A stretch of DNA of 64,000 nucleotides from Roseiarcus sp035606915 (GCA_035606915.1 DATNDU010000013.1:1-64000), one strand, 5' to 3'; numbered from the stretch's first letter, positions 53,268 through 62,064 are shown. Made by a program: numbers and translations. The notes: generated by a model not told the origin, from the letters alone.

Positions 53268-56141
53268 TTACGGCCAGGTCTTGGCCACTATCGTCAACAC
53301 GTCATATTGGGCGACGACGCGCTGCTCCTGATTGGTCACCTTGCAATCCCAGCGCACCTCGCCGTGATCGGCGGAGGCGCGCGGGTTGATCTCCTTGGCG
53401 GTCAGCGTCGCCCGAAGCGTGTCGCCGGGCTTCACCGGCGTCAGGAAGCGCAGGTTGTCGACGCCGTAATTGGCGAGCACCGGCCCCGGCGCGGGATCGA
53501 CGAACAGGCCGGCGGCGAACGACACGATCAGATAGCCGTGCGCGACGCGGCCGCCAAACAGCGGATTGGCCTTCGCCGCCGCCTCGTCCATGTGTGCATA
53601 GAAGGTGTCGCCGGTGAAGCCTGCGAAGTGCTCGATGTCTTCAAGCGTCACCGCGCGCTCAGCGGTCACGATGCGGTCGCCGACGCTAAGCTCGGCCAGC
53701 GATTTACGGAACGGATGCGCGCCTTCCCGCGTCGGCGCGCCCTCCATCCAGCGCCCGGTGACGGCGCCGAGCAGGCGCGGCGTCGCCTGTATGGCGGTGC
53801 GCTGCATGTAATGTTTGACGCTGCGCATGCCGCCGAGTTCCTCGCCGCCGCCGGCGCGGCCGGGGCCGCCGTGGACGAGGGCAGGCAGCGGCGAGCCGTG
53901 GCCGGTCGAACTCTTGGCGCTGGCGCGATTGCCAATCAGCACGCGGCCGTGGAACGCCGCCAGCCCGAGCGTCAGTTGACGCGCGATGCCGGCATCGTTG
54001 GTGAACACGGAAGCGACCAGCGAGCCCTTGCCGCGCCGCGCCAGCGCGATCGCCTCGTCGGCGCTGTCATGGGGCATGAGCGTGGCGACGGGACCGAAGG
54101 CCTCGATCGCGTGCGGCGCGCCGGCGCTTGCCGGCCTGTCGCAATAAAGCAGCACCGGATTGAGGAAGGCGCCACGCACGGCGTCGCCCGAGGCGATGCG
54201 CACGTTGTCGGGATCGCCGGCGACGATTTCCGCCTCGCGGCGCAACTCGCGGATGCGCGCCCGCACCTCGTCGCGCTGCGCCAGGCTCGCCAGTGCGCCC
54301 ATCCGCACCGCCTCGTCGCGGGGATCGCCGACCGTCGTCCTCGCGAACCGGTCGCCAATCGCTTTAGCGACCGCCTCGCAGGCCGCGCGCGGTACGAGGA
54401 TGCGGCGGATCGCCGTGCATTTCTGCCCGGCCTTCGCCGTCATCTCGCGCACCACTTCTTTGACGAACAGATCGAACTCCTCGGAGCCGGGGCCGGCGTC
54501 GGCGCCGAGAATGGCGGCGTTGAGGCTGTCGGCTTCCATGTTGAAGCGCACGGATTGGTTGACGATCGCCGGATGGCTGCGCAGCCGCCGGCCGGTGTCG
54601 GCGGAGCCGGTGAAGGTGACGACGTCCTGGCCGTCGACATGATCGATGAGATCGCCGACGGAGCCGCAGACGAGTTGCAGCGCGCCCTGCGGCAGTACGC
54701 CGGCCTCTATGATGCGCCGCACGATGAGTTCCGTCAGATAAGCTGTCTGGCTGGCGGGCTTGACGATCGCCGGCATGCCGGCGATGAGCGTCGGCGCCAG
54801 TTTTTCCAACATGCCCCAGCACGGAAAGTTGAAGGCGTTGATGTGGATCGCCGCACCCGTCAATGGCGTCAGGATGTGCTGGGCGGAAAAGCTGTCGTCT
54901 CTGGACAGGCCCTCGACGCCGCCATCAACCAGAACGGAGGTATTGGGCAAGTCGCGCCGGCCGCGCGAGGCGTAGAAGGCGAGCGTGCCGATGCCGCCTT
55001 CGATGTCGATCCAACTGTCGGCGCGCGTGGCGCCGGTCGCGTAGGAGAGGGCGTAGAACTCCTCCTTCTGCTCGGTCAGCTTTTGCGCCAGCGCCTTCAG
55101 CATCGCGGCGCGTTCATGGAAGCTCAGCTTGCGCAGCGCCGGGCCGCCGGTCTGGCGCGCGTGGGCGAGCGCGGCGGCGAAGTCGAGGCCGGAGGAATCG
55201 ACGCTCGCGACGGCCTCGCCGGTGGCGGCGTCGCGCACCAGCGCGCCGTCGCGCGCGCCGCGCGCCCATTGGCCGCAGATATAGCTCTCAAGCTGACGGA
55301 CGGAGGCGGCGCTTTCGGCGAGGGCGGTCATGAAACTCTCCGTGAGTTCGGCAGCGATGTTTGTTTGGTGGCGATCAATCCATGCCCCGGCAAGCCCGAG
55401 CTTGCCGAGCGCGGCGTCAAGCTTGGCGCTCCACTCGGCAAGCAGCGCCTCGTTCGGTTGGTGACGGAGGCCGAAGCGCTTCAGCGTGGCGAAGCGCGCC
55501 GAGCCGGCGGCGCCGAAACTGGCAGAGACGCGCGGTCGCCAATAGGCGATGGCGTCGCGGACCTCAATGCGGCCGGGCTCGGAGGCGACGATCTTGGCCA
55601 AGCCTTCCAGCCCGAGTTCGGCGTGGCGACGCTCGCGCGGCGCGATCTCACGAAAAACCTCGGCGAGCGGCGCGTAAGAGACTTTGGCGAATTCTTCCAG
55701 TTGCACGCCGACCGCCAGGCCCATCAGCACATTCATCGTCACCGCGTCGATCCAACCTTGCAGCGGATATTGGAAGACCGAAAGCCGCATATCGCCGCCC
55801 TGCCGGCTGGCGCCGATGTCGGCGTCGCGGGCCAAGCGCGCCGCCCAGGGGTGGTGCGCGGCGTAGCGGGCGATATCGGCGCCGAAGCTGCCCATGATGG
55901 CGAGCACGCGCTCGGCGTGATCGGTCTTCTCCAGCACGATGCGAGCCGCGGCGATGCGCTCCTTGACGCCGGGCGCATGATTGATGGCGTCGGCGAAACC
56001 GGCGGAGCCGGCGAGTTCGCTGTCAACGAAGGTCGCCATCAGCCGCATCAGTTCGCCGCGATAGCGCGGCGGCGCGTTGTCGGGCGCGCTCAAGCGGCCG
56101 CCGGCGGCGAGATAATCTTCGAGCGTCATCGTCTGCGACAT
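53268..56141 (-). CDS. paaZ: PaaA-like diiron domain fused to bifunctional PaaZ
   Basis: The 957-residue ORF joins two normally separate proteins. Residues 1-~245 match PaaA (phenylacetyl-CoA epoxidase large subunit): E42 in DSELAGS, H75, YPLQGWIDAV and E170/H173 in RERRHAELG align with E. coli PaaA without gaps through residue 79. Position 72, Glu of the first ExxH in PaaA, is Lys (EKTDH). Residues from M271 are a complete 687-residue PaaZ: an aldehyde dehydrogenase domain (FNFPCWGMLEKLAPT, FTGSADTGRRL, catalytic Cys in AGQKCTAIRR) and a MaoC-type hydratase (FAGFTGDTFYAHMDEAAAKA). PaaZ opens oxepin-CoA and oxidises the resulting semialdehyde. An internal GGAGAGTTTCATG at 55331 could start PaaZ alone. 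Confidence 0.85.
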   Translation of the reverse strand: MSQTMTLEDYLAAGGRLSAPDNAPPRYRGELMRLMATFVDSELAGSAGFADAINHAPGVKERIAAARIVLEKTDHAERVLAIMGSFGADIARYAAHHPWAARLARDADIGASRQGGDMRLSVFQYPLQGWIDAVTMNVLMGLAVGVQLEEFAKVSYAPLAEVFREIAPRERRHAELGLEGLAKIVASEPGRIEVRDAIAYWRPRVSASFGAAGSARFATLKRFGLRHQPNEALLAEWSAKLDAALGKLGLAGAWIDRHQTNIAAELTESFMTALAESAASVRQLESYICGQWARGARDGALVRDAATGEAVASVDSSGLDFAAALAHARQTGGPALRKLSFHERAAMLKALAQKLTEQKEEFYALSYATGATRADSWIDIEGGIGTLAFYASRGRRDLPNTSVLVDGGVEGLSRDDSFSAQHILTPLTGAAIHINAFNFPCWGMLEKLAPTLIAGMPAIVKPASQTAYLTELIVRRIIEAGVLPQGALQLVCGSVGDLIDHVDGQDVVTFTGSADTGRRLRSHPAIVNQSVRFNMEADSLNAAILGADAGPGSEEFDLFVKEVVREMTAKAGQKCTAIRRILVPRAACEAVAKAIGDRFARTTVGDPRDEAVRMGALASLAQRDEVRARIRELRREAEIVAGDPDNVRIASGDAVRGAFLNPVLLYCDRPASAGAPHAIEAFGPVATLMPHDSADEAIALARRGKGSLVASVFTNDAGIARQLTLGLAAFHGRVLIGNRASAKSSTGHGSPLPALVHGGPGRAGGGEELGGMRSVKHYMQRTAIQATPRLLGAVTGRWMEGAPTREGAHPFRKSLAELSVGDRIVTAERAVTLEDIEHFAGFTGDTFYAHMDEAAAKANPLFGGRVAHGYLIVSFAAGLFVDPAPGPVLANYGVDNLRFLTPVKPGDTLRATLTAKEINPRASADHGEVRWDCKVTNQEQRVVAQYDVLTIVAKTWP
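55329..55342 (-). promoter_or_regulatory. Internal ribosome-binding site and start codon for PaaZ
   Basis: On the minus strand, GGAG lies six bases before an ATG at 55331, inside the fused ORF. Translation from it gives 687 residues beginning MTALAESAASVRQLESYICG, the normal length and start for PaaZ. Fused and free PaaZ may both be made, or the join arose by loss of a stop codon. Confidence 0.6.
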
Positions 56142-56149
56142 GACCGACC

Positions 56150-57226
56150 TCACCGATCGTAGCTGACGACGATCCTGTCGGTCAGCGGGAAGCTCTGGCA
56201 GGTCAGCACGTAGCCCTGCCGCACCTCATAATCCTCAAGCGCGTGGTTGACTTGCATCTCGACCTCGCCCTCGATCAGTTTGGCGCGGCAGGTCGAGCAG
56301 ACGCCGGCCTTGCAAGCGTGCGGCGCGTCGAGGTTCTGCGCCAGCGCGGCGTCGAGCAGGCTCTGGCCGTGCTTGGGCATCTTGAAGCTGCGGGTGGCGC
56401 CGTCGAGCGTCACCGTCGCCTCGCAGGCGGCGGCGGAGTCCGCCGAATGGGCGCTGACCGGGCGCGCTTTCGCCCGCCCCGGCTGGCCGGAGGCGAACAG
56501 TTCGAACTTGATTGCAGCGTCGCTCAGCCCATGTTCGCGCAGCGATGCGGCGATGCTCAGCATCATCGGCTCGGGACCGCAGATGAAGGCGGCGTCGACG
56601 GCGCCGATGTCGATCCAACTTGCAAACAGCGCCCGGCATTTGTCCGCATCGAGCCGGCCAGTCAGCAGGTCGATCTCCTGCGCCTCGCTTTCGAGTATAT
56701 GCAGCGTCGAAAAGCGGCCGAGATATTGGTTCTTCACGTCCTCGATCTCCTCGCGGAACATGATCGAGGAAATCTGCCGGTTGGCGTAGACGAGCGCGAA
56801 GCGCGAATGCGGCTCGCCGGCGAGCACCGTCTTGAGGATCGACAGCACCGGCGTAATGCCGCTGCCGCCGGCGAAGGCGAGATAATGTTTGGCGGCGTTG
56901 GGATCGATCGGCGTATGAAAGGCGCCCATCGGCGCCATCGCCTCCATCACGTCGCCGGGCTTCAGGCTTTCGTTCGCCCAGGTTGAGAACGCGCCGCCGT
57001 CGACGCGCTTGATGGCGACGCGCAAGACGCCCTCATGCACGCCGGAGCAGATCGAATAGGGACGCCGCAACTCCGCCCCGTCGAAGGCGCGCCGGAAGGT
57101 CAGATATTGGCCGTGAATGAAGGCGAACAGGCCGGCGTCTTGCGAGCGCGGCGCAAGCGTCACCACCACCGCATCGCGCGTCTCGCGTCTGACGTCGGTG
57201 ACTTCGAGGGGATGAAAGCGCGGCAT
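56150..57226 (-). CDS. paaE: Phenylacetyl-CoA epoxidase reductase subunit PaaE-like
   Basis: The 358-residue electron-transfer protein has an FAD-binding FNR domain (GQYLTFRRAF, LRRPYSICSG, the NAD(P) segment FAGGSGITPVLSILKTVL, CGPEPMM). A C-terminal plant-type [2Fe-2S] domain has cysteines at about 305, 310, 313 and 343 (CKAGVCSTC...LTC). It passes electrons from NAD(P)H to the diiron subunit. The stop at 56150 is eight bases from the fusion start, so the two are read together. Confidence 0.93.
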   Translation of the reverse strand: MPRFHPLEVTDVRRETRDAVVVTLAPRSQDAGLFAFIHGQYLTFRRAFDGAELRRPYSICSGVHEGVLRVAIKRVDGGAFSTWANESLKPGDVMEAMAPMGAFHTPIDPNAAKHYLAFAGGSGITPVLSILKTVLAGEPHSRFALVYANRQISSIMFREEIEDVKNQYLGRFSTLHILESEAQEIDLLTGRLDADKCRALFASWIDIGAVDAAFICGPEPMMLSIAASLREHGLSDAAIKFELFASGQPGRAKARPVSAHSADSAAACEATVTLDGATRSFKMPKHGQSLLDAALAQNLDAPHACKAGVCSTCRAKLIEGEVEMQVNHALEDYEVRQGYVLTCQSFPLTDRIVVSYDR

Positions 57227-57239
57227 TCGCCCTAAAACC

Positions 57240-57782
57240 TCAGATGCATTTGAAATAGTCGAACGGTTCGAGACAGTCCCTACAACGATAGCTCGCCTTG
57301 CACGGCGTCGAGCCGAACTGGCTTATCTTCTCGGTTTGCAAGCCGCCGCAGCGCGGGCAGGCGACTTGCGGCGCCGCGCCAAGCAGCCGGCCGGCGCGAG
57401 CGGCGAGGCGATCGCTGGCGACCGGCGGCGCGATGCCATAGCGGCGCAGTTTCTCGCGACCCTCCTGGCTGAGCCAATCCGTCGTCCACGGCGGCGACAG
57501 CCGCCGCTCCAACCGAAGCTTCTCGACGCCGCGCCCGCGCAAGGCGCGCTCAATGTCGAGATTGATGATCGCCGTCGCCGGGCAACCGGAATAGGTCGGC
57601 GTCACCGCCACCACCAAAGTGTCGTCGTCCCAACTCACTTCGCGGATGACGCCGAGATCGGTCAACGAGATCGCGGGGATCTCGGGGTCGGGAACGGCCG
57701 ACAACCATTCCCAGATCTCAGCAGTGGGGAAGGGCGGCTGTATCACGTCGCCGCGGCGCGCGTCACATATGTCCGATTTCAT
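57240..57782 (-). CDS. paaD: PaaD-like iron-sulfur assembly factor
   Basis: The 180-residue protein has an N-terminal MIP18/DUF59 domain (AVPDPEIPAISLTDLGVIREV, TPTYSGCPAT with the conserved Cys) and a C-terminal zinc-ribbon-like cysteine cluster (CPRCGGLQTEKISQFGSTPC, CRDC, KCI). This is the standard PaaD layout, needed to mature the epoxidase. The ATG at 57782 overlaps the end of paaB by 20 bases. A GTG further in is a possible alternative start. Confidence 0.92.
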   Translation of the reverse strand: MKSDICDARRGDVIQPPFPTAEIWEWLSAVPDPEIPAISLTDLGVIREVSWDDDTLVVAVTPTYSGCPATAIINLDIERALRGRGVEKLRLERRLSPPWTTDWLSQEGREKLRRYGIAPPVASDRLAARAGRLLGAAPQVACPRCGGLQTEKISQFGSTPCKASYRCRDCLEPFDYFKCI

Positions 57783-58047
57783 CGGGGATGTCGTAGAAGG
57801 TCGGATGCCGGTAAGGCTTGGAGTTGGCGGGCTCGAACAGCGGCCCTTTGTCGGCTGGACGCGACGCCGCGATGTCGTCGGATTTGACCACCCAGACGCT
57901 GACGCCTTCGGCGCGGCGGCTGTAGACGTCGCGGCCGTTGCGGATCGCCGTCGCGGCGTCGGGCGCGTTGAGGCTGCCGACATGGCGATGGTTGAGGCCA
58001 TGTTGGCCGCGGATGAACACTTCCCAGAGCGGCCATGTCTTGGACAT
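57763..58047 (-). CDS. paaB: PaaB-like epoxidase subunit
   Basis: The 94-residue protein matches PaaB: WPLWEVFIRGQHGLNHRHVG, SLNAPDAATAIRNGRDVYSR and EGVSVWVVKSDDIAAS. A GCAGGAGG Shine-Dalgarno precedes the ATG at 58047. PaaB bridges the PaaA-PaaC heterotetramers in the phenylacetyl-CoA epoxidase. Here it is the first gene of the cluster, but no separate paaA or paaC lies beside it, so its partner is presumably the PaaA-like part of the fused protein. Confidence 0.93.
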   Translation of the reverse strand: MSKTWPLWEVFIRGQHGLNHRHVGSLNAPDAATAIRNGRDVYSRRAEGVSVWVVKSDDIAASRPADKGPLFEPANSKPYRHPTFYDIPDEIGHM

Positions 58048-58082
58048 GCTTGCCTCCTGCGCGATGCCAGACATCTTATACG

Positions 58083-58107
58083 GTTTGCGAGCCAAGGGCT
58101 CGCAAAC
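58083..58107. promoter_or_regulatory. 25-bp perfect palindrome upstream of paaB
   Basis: The 11-base arms GTTTGCGAGCC and GGCTCGCAAAC surround AAG. It lies 36 bases upstream of the paaB start, in the gap to the divergent SNF2 gene. The position and symmetry fit a repressor operator, such as a TetR- or GntR-type Paa regulator. The regulator gene is not in the window. Confidence 0.65.
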
Positions 58108-58249
58108 TATCGCGCCAATTCTTATCCGAGATATGGGAATTTCGCGCTAGCGGAAGAGGGCGTCGGCCAAAAACAGCATTATGGGGCCCCGGCAGGGCTG
58201 CGCGTGCGCCCTTCGAGTGTGATAGGCGAACGCTTCGTTCTCTTAGCTT

Positions 58250-60931
58250 ATGCAGATGTCGCACTCGCTCTCGACGATCCTGACGCCGCATGGCGCGCTG
58301 GGCCTGGAAACCGGCGACGGCGCCCCCATGCTCGACGAGGCCGTCGCCGGCCGGATCGCGGCCGCTTTCGCGCGCGGGGCCGGGCATGGGCTGTTGCAAC
58401 TCGGCCTCGTCGAAGCCGGCAAGCCGCTGCCGCCGGATCTCGCCTATTGGCGTGGCTTCGCGTTGCGGTTCGTCGTCGCCCGCTGTCGGACGGAGGGGGC
58501 GGGCGCGCCGGAAGACCCCGTCGAGCAAGACCTGGCCCGCCTCGTCGAGGAGGCGCCGCCGATGCGCGGCGGCGAATATCTCGACGCCGCCGCGCTCGCC
58601 GCGCTGTGGCGGGATCTGGGCCAGGCGTTCGAGGCCGAACTTGGCGAAAGCGGCGTCGGCCTCGACGCCTTCCTGGCGGCGCGCGACAGCCGCTGGCGGC
58701 ATGTCGGGCGGGTGCATTTCAACCTCGCCGAGAACCGCAAGGACGCCGAGCGCCCGTTCGCGTTTCTGGCCACCTATGTCCCCGGCATCGCCGCCCACGG
58801 CGCGCTGCGACACGCCCCGCTCGGCGCGGCGCTGCGCGAATACGCCGGCGCCGGCGCCAAGGCCGAATTGCTCAAACTGCTGGAGCCGGTGAGCCGGGCG
58901 AGCCAAGCCTGCGACTGGCTCAACGAGATCGTCGCCTCCGGCGAGATCTTTCACCCGCTGCGCTGGACGCCCGCCGAAGCGATGCGTCTGCTTAACGACG
59001 CCGCGGCGCTGGAGGAGGCTGGCCTTGTCGTGCGCATGCCGGCCGGCTGGCCGGGCGCGCGCCCGAGCCGCCCCATGGTCGAGGCGAAGGTCGGGACCAA
59101 CGCGCCCTCGCTCGTCGGCGCCGCGCAATTGCTCGATTTCGAGGTGGCGGTGACGCTCGGCGGCGAGGCGCTGACGCCTGACGAGATCGCGCGCCTGCTC
59201 GCCGCCACCGATGGGCTGGCGATGCTGCGCGGCCAGTGGGTCGAGGTCGATGCGGAGAAGATCAAGTCGGCGCTCGACCGCTACGCCGAGATCGAGCGCG
59301 TGGCGCGCACCGAGGGCGTCTCCTTCGGCCAGGCGATGCGCCTCCTCGCCGGCGCAGATATCGGCGCTGGCGAGGCCGGGCCGGCCGCCGCCTGGGCGCA
59401 AGTGAAGGCCGGCGAATGGTTCGCCGAGACGCTGGCGGCGCTGCGCCGCCCCGAAGCGCTCGACGCCGCGCTGCCAGGCGAGGCGCTAAAGGCGAGTTTG
59501 CGCCCCTATCAGCAGATCGGCGTGCGCTGGCTCGGGCTGCTCGTCCGGCTCGGGCTTGGCGCCTGTTTGGCCGACGACATGGGGCTCGGCAAGACGCTCC
59601 AGGTGCTGGCGCTGGCGCTGACCTTCAAACCGGAGCCGGACAAGCGCCCGAGCCTCATCGTCGCCCCGGCTTCGTTGCTCGCCAACTGGGCGGCGGAAAC
59701 CGAGCGCTTCGCGCCGTCGCTGAAGGTGTTTGTCGCCCATCCCGCCTTCGCCGCGCCGGCAACGTTGAAGACGCCCGAGGCGGCGTTGGCGAGCGCCGAT
59801 CTCGTCGTCGTCAGCTACGCGACGTTGCTGCGGCTCGACTGGATAGCCAAGACACGTTGGCGGCTGGTGGTGCTCGACGAGGCGCAGGCGATCAAGAACG
59901 CCGGCGCCAAACAAACCCGCGCCGTCAAGACGCTGTCGGCTGAGGCGCGCGTCGCGCTGACCGGCACGCCGGTGGAGAACAACCTCGCCGATCTCTGGTC
60001 GATCTTCGACTTCCTCAACCCCGGCCTGCTCGGGGCGCCGAAAGCTTTCCAGAGTTTCGTCAAGCGGCTCGCCGGGCAGACGCCGCCGTCCTATGCGCCG
60101 CTAAAGAAACTCATCGCGCCCTATATCTTGCGGCGCATGAAAACCGACCGCAGCGTGATCGCCGACCTGCCCGACAAGACGGAAGTGAAGGCCTATTGCG
60201 GCCTCAGCCGTAAGCAGGCGGCGCTCTACCAGGGCACGGTCGATGAATTCGAGCGCCGTCTGAAACAGAGCGAGGGCGGCATCGAGCGCCGTGGCCTGGT
60301 GCTGTCGACACTGATGCGGTTGAAACAGATCTGCAACCACGCCGCCCACGGCATGGGCGGCGCCTGGGAGGCGGAGGGCAGCGGCAAGTTCGCGCGGCTC
60401 AGCGAGATCGCCGCCACCGTCGCCAGCCGTCAGGAAAAGCTCATCGTCTTCACCCAATTCGCCGAGATCATCGCCCCGCTCGAAGCCGAACTCGGCCGCG
60501 TCTTCGGCCGTCCCGGGCTGGCGCTCAGCGGCGCGACGGCGGTCGCCAAGCGCAAGGCTTTGGTGAAGACCTTCCAGGAGGACGAGCGGGCCCCATTCTT
60601 TGTGCTGTCGCTGAAGGCCGGCGGCTCGGGGCTGACGCTGACGGCGGCCAGCCACGTCGTGCATTTCGACCGCTGGTGGAACCCGGCGGTGGAGAACCAG
60701 GCGACCGACCGCGCCTTCCGCATTGGCCAGAAGCGCAACGTGCTGGTGCACAAATTCATTTGCCGTGGCACAATAGAGGAGCGAATCGACGCGCTGATCG
60801 AATCGAAGCGACAACTGGCCGCGGATCTGTTGAGCGCCGGCGGCGAGATCAATCTGACCGAACTCGCCGACCGCGACTTGCTCAACCTCGTTCGGCTCGA
60901 CCTCGACGCGACGACCAAGGAGGCGTCATGA
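58250..60931 (+). CDS. SNF2-family DNA helicase/translocase
   Basis: The 893-residue protein has a ~400-residue N-terminal SNF2-associated region followed by a full SNF2 ATPase. Walker A is DDMGLGKTLQ (about 440), the DEAQ box is VVLDEAQAIKN (about 543-546), then ALTGTPVENNLADLWSIFDF, and the C-lobe has SLKAGGSGLTLTAASHV and DRAFRIGQKRNVLVHKFI. The last codons overlap the SWIM-protein start (ATGA). This gene pair resembles ywqA-ywqB of Bacillus. The exact role (chromosome maintenance or defence) is unknown. The start could be ATG 58250 or 58256. Confidence 0.93.
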   Translation: MQMSHSLSTILTPHGALGLETGDGAPMLDEAVAGRIAAAFARGAGHGLLQLGLVEAGKPLPPDLAYWRGFALRFVVARCRTEGAGAPEDPVEQDLARLVEEAPPMRGGEYLDAAALAALWRDLGQAFEAELGESGVGLDAFLAARDSRWRHVGRVHFNLAENRKDAERPFAFLATYVPGIAAHGALRHAPLGAALREYAGAGAKAELLKLLEPVSRASQACDWLNEIVASGEIFHPLRWTPAEAMRLLNDAAALEEAGLVVRMPAGWPGARPSRPMVEAKVGTNAPSLVGAAQLLDFEVAVTLGGEALTPDEIARLLAATDGLAMLRGQWVEVDAEKIKSALDRYAEIERVARTEGVSFGQAMRLLAGADIGAGEAGPAAAWAQVKAGEWFAETLAALRRPEALDAALPGEALKASLRPYQQIGVRWLGLLVRLGLGACLADDMGLGKTLQVLALALTFKPEPDKRPSLIVAPASLLANWAAETERFAPSLKVFVAHPAFAAPATLKTPEAALASADLVVVSYATLLRLDWIAKTRWRLVVLDEAQAIKNAGAKQTRAVKTLSAEARVALTGTPVENNLADLWSIFDFLNPGLLGAPKAFQSFVKRLAGQTPPSYAPLKKLIAPYILRRMKTDRSVIADLPDKTEVKAYCGLSRKQAALYQGTVDEFERRLKQSEGGIERRGLVLSTLMRLKQICNHAAHGMGGAWEAEGSGKFARLSEIAATVASRQEKLIVFTQFAEIIAPLEAELGRVFGRPGLALSGATAVAKRKALVKTFQEDERAPFFVLSLKAGGSGLTLTAASHVVHFDRWWNPAVENQATDRAFRIGQKRNVLVHKFICRGTIEERIDALIESKRQLAADLLSAGGEINLTELADRDLLNLVRLDLDATTKEAS

Positions 60932-62064
60932 GCTTCTGGGCATATCGAGACTACGTCTCCGTCGCGCAGCGCCGCGCCGAGGCGGCTCGGGAGGTTCAAA
61001 GGCTGAAGAAGCAGGGCCGCGTCATCTCCCCGGTCGTCATCGATGGGCGCAAAATCGCCACGCGCTTCTGGGGCAAGTCGTGGTGCGAGAACCTCGAACG
61101 CTATTCCGATTTCGCCAATCGCCTGCCGCGCGGGCGCACCTATGTCAACAATGGCTCCGTCGTTGATTTGCAGGTCTCGCGCGGCAAGGTCGAGGCCTTG
61201 GTGAGCGGCTCGGAAATCTACAAGGTCAAGGTTGAGATCGCCGTCGCCGCGCCGTCGCGCTGGAAGGCGATCTGCGCCGATTGCGCCGGCTCGGTCGGCT
61301 CCATCGTCGAACTGCTGCAAGGCAAGCTGTCCGCCCATGTGATGAGCCGCGTCTGTCGCGCCGCCGACGGGCTGTTTCCCGCGCCGGGCGAGATCAAGAT
61401 GTCCTGCTCCTGCCCGGATTGGGCGGATATGTGCAAACATGTCGCGGCGACGTTGTACGGTGTCGGCGCGCGGCTCGATGTCGACCCGGATGTGCTGTTC
61501 GCCTTGCGCGGCGTCGAGCGCGGCGAACTGGTCTCAACGGGAGCAGATCTGTCGATCACGCAGGCCGCCGCTGCCAGCGAGCGGGTGCTCGCCGAGGACG
61601 ATCTCGCGGCTTTGTTCGGCGTCGAGATCGAGGCGTCGAAAGCGCTGCCGCTCAAGACGGCGCTGACGGGCAAGAGTGCGGCGGCGCCGGTCGTCAAAGC
61701 GAAGTCCGTCGCAGCCAAAGCGCCGGCGAGGCAGACGCCGCTCGGTCGGCCGACGCGGCAGGCGGAGACTGCCCGAGTTCGCGGGACCGCTCCGGCCGCG
61801 TTTGCCAAGCTCGAGGCGAGCCTTGCCATCGCCACGCCGGCGAAGCCCGTCGTCGCAGAAAAGAGCGCCCGATCGGGCCGACCCGCGAAGAAACCCGTCA
61901 CAGCGGATCGGGCGCAAGCGAAGATCGCAGCGATTGTAAAAACCGAAAAAAGCGCCGCCGCGCCCCAGCCACGACCGGCTGCTGTGAAGCCCAAGAGCGT
62001 GGCGAAGAAGCCCAAGAGCGTGGCGAAATCCGCGCCAGCGTCAAAAAGCCGGGCAAGGCGATAA
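60928..62064 (+). CDS. SWIM zinc-finger protein with Ala/Lys/Pro-rich tail
   Basis: The 378-residue partner of the SNF2 protein has an N-terminal conserved region (TRFWGKSWCENLERYSDFAN, RGRTYVNNGSVVDLQVSRGK). The SWIM motif is C160, C162, C169 and H171 in MSCSCPDWADMCKHVAATLY. From about residue 235 the rest is low-complexity Ala/Lys/Pro/Arg, with a repeated KPKSVAK near the end, resembling histone-H1-like DNA-binding tails. The SWIM domain likely binds nucleic acid or the SNF2 subunit. The ATG overlaps the upstream stop. Confidence 0.92.
   Translation: MSFWAYRDYVSVAQRRAEAAREVQRLKKQGRVISPVVIDGRKIATRFWGKSWCENLERYSDFANRLPRGRTYVNNGSVVDLQVSRGKVEALVSGSEIYKVKVEIAVAAPSRWKAICADCAGSVGSIVELLQGKLSAHVMSRVCRAADGLFPAPGEIKMSCSCPDWADMCKHVAATLYGVGARLDVDPDVLFALRGVERGELVSTGADLSITQAAAASERVLAEDDLAALFGVEIEASKALPLKTALTGKSAAAPVVKAKSVAAKAPARQTPLGRPTRQAETARVRGTAPAAFAKLEASLAIATPAKPVVAEKSARSGRPAKKPVTADRAQAKIAAIVKTEKSAAAPQPRPAAVKPKSVAKKPKSVAKSAPASKSRARR

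Noticed and set aside
53256..56162. 968-residue plus-strand ORF antisense to the PaaA-PaaZ fusion
   Set aside because: It mirrors the minus-strand gene codon for codon, has Arg/Gly/His-rich composition and no domain. GC-rich third positions keep the antisense frame open.
58076..59401. Minus-strand ORF antisense to the SNF2 gene
   Set aside because: No recognisable motif; the plus strand has a complete SNF2 protein.
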